NCBI RefSeq assembly: GCF_964204865.1
Contig: NC_135261.1
Span: 7,936,001-8,000,000, forward strand
Source: Styela clava
Taxonomy: Eukaryota; Chordata; Ascidiacea; Stolidobranchia; Styelidae
Direction: 5' to 3'
Length of the DNA stretch: 64,000 nucleotides
This document shows positions 58,601-64,000 of this stretch, piece after piece (position 1 is the stretch's first letter; each line of letters opens with the position of its first letter). The notes beneath the pieces were generated by a model. It was not told where the DNA came from. It saw nothing but the letters and a program-made list of their open reading frames with translations, and did no database searches. Position numbers and translations under genes: made by a program.

Positions 58601-61289
58601 ACTTGGAATGTCAGAAAAACTCAAATCTCTGCCTGGATTATATGAAACGATGGAAGCATTAAGAAAAATTGATCCAGTGTGTATGAAAGAAGATAGATTA
58701 ATGTTTGAGGTATGTTCTGTGTTTTCTAGTCTAGAGCCTTTTGCAGAGTGGCGTAGTTGAAGAAATTTTCCATATATACGAAAATCTAATTTGTGTATAT
58801 ATCGTTTATTGACAATGTAATATTTTTGCTATTTTTTCACTCTTTTTTCTGAAAAAGCATCCGGGTGCTATCATGGATGGCAACGAAAATATGCTTATGT
58901 TAAAATAATTTAATTTTTCATCGCAATAATTTTGACTCGATCACAACCCTTGGGGAATTCAGAATCCCAACTCCTAAGAATTCAAAATTTCAACTTTGAC
59001 ACCAGAGTCCCGGAAGTGTATAAATATGAATTGACCCCAGAACCCTAGTAGATAAGCATATGGAAATATGGGGTCACTCCCATAAAAACAGAAGCCCATA
59101 AAGAACATACCTTTTGTGCAAAACGTCCTAGATTGAAACTTTTTAGTAATAATACTAAAAGAGAAGTGCAAGTGTTGAATGAATTTTTATAAAACACAAT
59201 TAAATAATTTATGGTCCTGTGGATTCTGTTTTTTGGATCACCCTGTAATAATTTTCTTATAATTTTGAATTGAGCCTAATATAAAATCCGTTTATTATTG
59301 TTCAAGATTATCAACCTCAAAATCAGTGAACGAGATCTCGAACACGAACATAAACTTCAGAAAATTAAATGGAAAAAAGATAAAAGTTCTGCTCCACCTA
59401 TATCGAATACTGGTAAAGAAGGGAAGAGGGTTTACAGGTACACACCTACGTATGGAACGGACTCAAAATACAAACACAAATCCAAATCAAAAAAGGTAGA
59501 TTTTCGGTAGAAATCCTCGCATTTCTGCACGAAACACATTTGCATGGTGGGGTGGTATCAACTGCATGGAATCATCATCACACGGCACTAATTTTTTTTT
59601 AATTTGCATGTTATTCTTCCTATATTATTGATTTAGGTATAGAAGGTTCAAAATGCGGTGTTTAACGAGGATGAAATTTTGGATTTTGAAAAAAGTAATT
59701 CCTACAAAGTAACCGATTTGATGAAAACGTTTAGCGAAACATAATTGAAATCCAGTAAATAATTTGAGATATAAAATAAATTTCTATGCTATTATTTTTT
59801 ATAGTCTTAGTAGCTTTTGGCGCTTAGTGTTCGTCTGCAACTCCACTCAGAGAATAACCTCTTTTAATTCTGAATTAGTGCCCCCAAATCTCATCCAAAA
59901 GATTCCAATGGACTCTACATTCTTCATTGAAAAATGTATCGGTTCACAGCGGCTTAGAGAAAATCTCCTTGATTAAAAAATGACTACTGACAACTCAGAA
60001 TACCCAATACCAAATTGAGTTTTAGGGTACTGTGATCATATGATATCACACTACTTTGGTTCCCATGTTCACTGAGATGACTATATGTGAGGAATATTGT
60101 ATTCCTTGCTGTCACAGTTTCATGTAATTACCAGTCCAATGTGACTTCTTCATAGTGCATGCATCTAAAATAAATTGGCCTATTAATCTCTTAATCCACC
60201 TGCGATGGTAACTGGACAAGAAGCCTCTGTTTTCCATAATTATCAAACTGTCTTTCTCTTTCCTCTCCCATGGAACAGATAAGATGATCTAAACATTATA
60301 TTTAAGTATTTTTGGGTTCTTGCATTGCCATCCATCTCTTCTCATACTCTTCCTTCTCCGTATTGTTCCCCCTTACATAATTTCAAAAATCTTTACTTTG
60401 TTATTCACATGCAAATTATTCTGTTGGTCTTTATTTGGAAGAATCAAAACATATTTCAGTTATTATTTATTTCAGTCTTTTAGTAAGGTTGTATAATATT
60501 ATTACTTCACTTTTATAATTATTTTTGTTTGGTATTATCTTTATTGTTTTCAAACCAGATGTCTTTATAGAATGGCAGCTAATAAAGCATTCCCTTTTTA
60601 GCAGTTCTAATATCACTAATCTAATCGTGCTAGCAATTGATTTTACTATCAATATTGGATCATGGTGAGTGTAAGAAAGTATGTATACTCTGCCGAACTA
60701 GTATAATTCCGTTCTCTCACTGTAGTAATTTTGTAGATGGGTAGCTATTTATTCGGAGCTTGATAAACTTTATGATTGAATGTTCAATTATGGATAATTT
60801 CATCTTGTTTTTCCCAATTAATACTGGTAATTTGATTTCAATATTAAATTTTTTTCTCTTCTATTGTCATCTTGTGTCATCATCGTCATCGTCAAAAAAT
60901 CGATTCTAAACTTTTTTTAGAACATCAACGCAATAAGTGTCAATTCTCTGGCTATTATTGAGCAAACACACAAAAAGAAAGATATAAATAGAAAAAAGCA
61001 AATGAAAACAGATAAAAATGAAGGAAAAGCCAAAATACAACCAGACGAAAATGAAGACGAAAAAAAAGAACGGAAGGCATTAACACCAAACATGAACAAG
61101 CGACAAACAAACTTAAAACCGGGCGAGGTTCAGACTCGAAGGAGGTCGCCATCTGGTGAACCAGTTATAACAATGTTCACCAAATCCCCACCAAATAATG
61201 AGAGTAATGATAATGTGACATCGGATAATAAAAACGTTTTGCAACCTACAGGTGACGAAAATAAAAAAGATGAAGTTACTGTGTTTTAA
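46635..61289 (+). CDS. TBC1D10: TBC1 domain family member 10 (Rab GTPase-activating protein)
   Basis: Ten exons: 46635-46670, 46788-47005, 48866-48965, 52081-52188, 52500-52721, 53280-53345, 57896-58085, 58555-58709, 59307-59495, 60921-61289, all in phase, 550 residues (human TBC1D10A 508). The TBC domain (about 130-335) opens with [16 protein letters not shown]. The arginine finger IEKDLHR (Ile169, Asp172, Arg175) and glutamine finger YCQ (210-212) are intact, so it should be an active Rab [26 protein letters not shown] and WDMFFCEG match TBC1D10A/B. Exon 1 encodes only 12 residues. The last exon encodes a Lys/Glu-rich tail ending EVTVF, a class I PDZ ligand; TBC1D10A (EPI64) likewise ends in a PDZ ligand that binds EBP50 at microvilli. 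Introns 3 and 6 are long (3.1 and 4.6 kb); intron 6 holds a 2-kb hAT element. Which vertebrate paralogue it corresponds to (A, B or C) is not resolved. Confidence 0.93.
47647..48036. mobile_element. Nonautonomous hAT element in TBC1D10 intron 2
   Basis: Ends CAGTGGTCGTCAAACTTTTT and ACACTTTGGGGACCACTG are inverted repeats, with GCGACCC words just inside both. Flanks ACTTACGG (47639-47646) and ACTTATGG (48037-48044) match at 7 of 8. No coding capacity. Confidence 0.85.
48966..52080 (+). other. Large intron 3 of TBC1D10
   Basis: AT-rich 3.1 kb between phase-0 exons. No exon-like frame, RNA gene or clear transposon was recognised. Confidence 0.5.
52226..52437. mobile_element. MITE of the GGTACTCCC/GGAGCGC family in TBC1D10 intron 4
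   Basis: Begins GTACTCCCATAGTGTGTG, carries GTTAGGGTTAGGCCATAA, and ends TTGGTACACACACTTCTGG ATCGCCCC. It is collinear with the copies at 15217 and 61591. No target duplication is evident. Confidence 0.7.
53595..55561. mobile_element. 2-kb nonautonomous hAT element in TBC1D10 intron 6
   Basis: A perfect 8-bp target duplication ATTGGATG (53587-53594, 55562-55569) flanks 1967 bases. Ends TAGGGATGCCACTTTTGGAT and the inverse of ATCCAGAAGTGGCAACCCTA match at 18 of 20. Both subterminal zones are packed with CGATTCGAATC-like words. A ~100-bp tandem repeat (53709-53908; CGAATGCGTTTATGC in each unit) sits near the left end. No open frame encodes a transposase. The interior is visibly less AT-rich, with more CG, than the surrounding intron. 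Confidence 0.88.
57374..57609. mobile_element. Possible hAT-like MITE at the end of TBC1D10 intron 6
   Basis: Right end GTTGCACACCCCTG matches the right end of the MITE at 34769; left GGGGGAGTGCAACA is its rough inverse. The internal phrase ACAGAAGCC..AAGAACATA..TTTTGTGCAAAA recurs at 59092-59123, so a second scrap of the same repeat is in intron 8. Confidence 0.5.
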
Positions 61290-61590
61290 AGGTTCCCTTC
61301 TATCTTCTATATATAGAAATTGATTATGGTAATAGAGCTCTTTTAATAGAGTAGTATACAAAAATGTGTTTAAATCCATTATTCATCTATACATTCAATT
61401 TTGAGCGCTTGATGTAATATTGGATTTAGTAGAATGGAATTGATTTTAAAATTGGTGCTGGGAAAAATTACACATTTGAATTTAATAATTTCTTATTATA
61501 TTATATTTAATATTAGCTTCCTATGTATAATTGGCTGCTTCTGTAAAGCCTTTTTCGGAGTGAAAACTCTTTTATGTGGGTTCAAAATTG

Positions 61591-61793
61591 GGTACACCCG
61601 TAGTATGTGTACTAGGTTGGGGTTAGACCATAATTTTATTCCTATTTTGGTTCTATTACGAGTTGGGTACTGTCTGTGTTAGCCAAGTGAATATACCTAC
61701 TGCCCATAGTTTTCAGTCCCGTACACAACTTGATGTGAAGTAGGCGAACAAAATCAGTTACCTCCATATTGGTACACACACTTCTGGGGCACC
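61591..61793. mobile_element. MITE of the GGTACTCCC/GGAGCGC family downstream of TBC1D10
   Basis: Perfect 7-bp target duplication AAAATTG (61584-61590, 61794-61800). Ends GGTACACCCGTAGTATGTG and CACACACTTCTGGGGCACC. Interior collinear with 15217 and 52226. It would lie in the TBC1D10 3' UTR if the poly(A) signal at 62801 is the one used. Confidence 0.82.
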
Positions 61794-61800
61794 AAAATTG

Positions 61801-64000
61801 TTAAATGAAAGATTCATATACTGGTGTTATTCACAATCGGTTAAAAACAATTATCACTCATCTGACTTATTTCATAACTTTGTTAGTTATTCATCTATTG
61901 TTTCTGTATCTATTGGTCTATTTACAACTGTATTAATAATATGTTATTTTATCTATATCACATGTATGGACCGACCTCAAAACATTTTCCGAACCACTAT
62001 TTCATGTTAGACACTTTTTAATTATAATATCAATCAATTATCCTGTGTCTAAACAATTTCATATCTTGGGATTAAATACCCTAAATCTTATATAGACCTA
62101 TTTTCAATCCCAGTTATTTTAATGATTAACAGTTTTGCACATGATTTATCACTAAAATCTAGTAAAAATGTGCTGTTTGAAAGTAAAGAACTGTGTACAT
62201 TGTTTTGATTTTACTTGTCTTTACCAATTATTTTCTCTTATTTGTTTGTCATTTTGTGATTTGATTGGACCAAAAAGTTTCACTTTTCACAAATAATTTT
62301 TGGTTTTGTTATTCTTGACCCAGTGTTATAAAATATTATAATATAAGTCACAAATAACTTGACGTCGAAAAATTTAATGCTGTGGTAAAAGCATTCACTG
62401 GTTGACGAAGATCCAATTTCGAATGAAATTTCGGATTAATTTCATGCGTTATCGAATACCATAAATGTTTTCCCCTGGAACTCTCTATCTCAGCTATTTT
62501 CTCGATCTTGTTGGCTTGAACTGTTCCAAATGTTGAGTCAATTAGCGTTTACTCGCTCTCACTGCAACACCATCAATCCAAAGTAGTTCAATAGTTGTTG
62601 GGATTGTATTAGTCGCCGGTAACTTTGCTCAGAGATGAGTTGACTTTTCATCTGAGTTAATGACCCTTGTTTGTGCTTCTCCTATATGAAAATGCACAAA
62701 AACACTAATGCTAAGTGCGTTTTATGATCTCTGGTCTTTCCATGATGTTCATAGTGCTCCATATCTTTTGGTCTTAATTGTTCTGTTGAGATGTATATGA
62801 AATAAACACGTCGGGCTTCCTTTTTATTGATGTATAAGATTTGTTAGTTTCATATAAATCATAGTTTATAGTGGCATGTACATTCGTTAGTTAAAGATTA
62901 CCATGCTCAGAGAAATGGAACCAAATCTTTAGCTGTACATGTTTTGTATCCTTTGTTCCGTTGCCATTTTCATTGTGCACAAGCAAAAATGGGTCATGTC
63001 TCAACAACCTTCTTTTGCAACTAGACTGAATTCTAATGTATGATTACCTCTTCCAAAATTCACCTCCTGCATGGAAAAAATTCCAAAACTGGTACTAGAA
63101 TAATTATACTTAAACTTTGGAATAACAAAATTACATTTGACATTAATTTCTAACCAAAGCATAGATTCAACTCCCCATCTTTAAGAATGCCTGAACTTCA
63201 TATTTGTATCCAATAACACCGGAGTAACGGCAGAATACAACCCCGCTTACAATGTTAATCTATACTCATTAAATTTTAAACAAACAGATGTTATCAAACA
63301 TTTAACCTGTATATTTTACATTCATATACTCTAAAACAAGTGTAGCTTTTCATATATTTAAATCTTAGTCAGTTTTCGTTTCTTCTGAAAGATTTTCTTA
63401 TATCATTTATACTCCTAATCAATTATTGACAATTCATTAGTCAAATAATCTATAATTATCTGTAAAATCTGATTCCAAATTGAACCTGTTGTCAGAGTTT
63501 TATTCATTACACTCTAAATAATGTTCCGATTGCATAGATCGAGTTTTGTTATTGCTGTGCAATACTTTTTTTTTTCAGTCTTTTTAAGTAAGCTGTGCTT
63601 TTTGGGGTAAACATTGTCACGAGATCTTTTGTTTTGCCATGATTTTTTAGTTTTTCAACAAGGCCAAGTTTAAATGATGGTCGATTTAAGCTTGAAAAAC
63701 TGATTATCTTTGGCACAAACTTGCCTGTTTTAAGTAAATTTTATTTGTTTGTCAAGTGTTATTTAATTTTCCAAAGAGCTGATTGTACACAACTCTCGTT
63801 CTTAATTTTGTTTTTACTTAGTTTTATCCGACTTTGGACTGTTTCATCATTTCAATTTTGCGGTACAATGAAAATTATATTTGTAAATGTATATATGTGC
63901 TATTGATTGCACTAAAAAGTTTATTACTGTAATTGAGATAGATTTTACCAAAGAATGCTTTTCTAATATTGACAACTCGAGGATATACTGTTGTTTGAAT
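61801..64000. other. Probable 3' UTR of TBC1D10 and intergenic DNA to the window edge
   Basis: ATTAAA at 62071 and AATAAA at 62801-62806 are the nearest poly(A) candidates after the TBC1D10 stop. Nothing recognisable as a gene is seen up to the end; the open frames lack domain signatures. Confidence 0.4.

Noticed and set aside
1..64000. CRISPR arrays, prokaryotic defence systems, phage or viral genes
   Set aside because: No regularly spaced direct repeats, no operon-like packed frames and no viral hallmark proteins; the DNA is intron-containing animal sequence.

Overview
This is animal nuclear DNA: AT-rich, with spliced genes, GT..AG introns, poly(A) signals and many short DNA transposons and SINEs. 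Nothing in it looks bacterial, viral or organellar. Its genes belong to families typical of animals (Frizzled, kappaB-Ras, PRMT9, DENND5, TBC1D10). Six complete genes plus the tail of a seventh in 64 kb, the short introns and the load of small nonautonomous elements suggest a compact invertebrate genome, perhaps a tunicate. The species assignment is inference only.

Layout. 1-1.0 kb: the last two visible coding exons of a Frizzled receptor, whose 5' part lies off the left edge. 1.0-11.0 kb: no convincing gene; it holds a tandem duplication of about 0.9 kb that carries a hAT-type MITE, a LINE remnant and a decayed tRNA-derived SINE. 11.0-13.6 kb: a small four-helix MARVEL-type membrane protein with a possible alternative last exon. 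13.6-20.2 kb: repeats, including an intact SINE and a 5'-truncated LINE with a clean 14-bp target duplication. 20.25-29.4 kb: two large genes on the + strand whose coding regions are each a single exon, POLR1B (RNA polymerase I second-largest subunit) and a DENND5-type Rab exchange factor. 33.2-41.8 kb: PRMT9 in 11 exons (838 codons reconstructed). 42.3-44.6 kb, minus strand: NKIRAS (kappaB-Ras) in 6 exons (190 codons), convergent with PRMT9. 46.6-61.3 kb: TBC1D10-type Rab GAP in 10 exons (550 codons), divergent from NKIRAS, with a 2-kb nonautonomous hAT element in its sixth intron. 61.3-64 kb: probable 3' UTR and intergenic DNA.

The genes do not form a pathway. Two themes recur: regulation of Rab/Ras GTPases (DENND5, NKIRAS, TBC1D10) and core nuclear functions (POLR1B, PRMT9). 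All splice models were read by eye from reading-frame continuity, GT..AG borders and remembered family alignments. They are self-consistent (every exon joins in phase), but no transcript data were available. I found no evidence for an undescribed biological system. The most unusual material is the transposon biology: a MITE family with 6-7-bp target duplications whose arms carry a YY1-like motif, a hAT element with subterminal motif clusters, and an insertion nested in a SINE.
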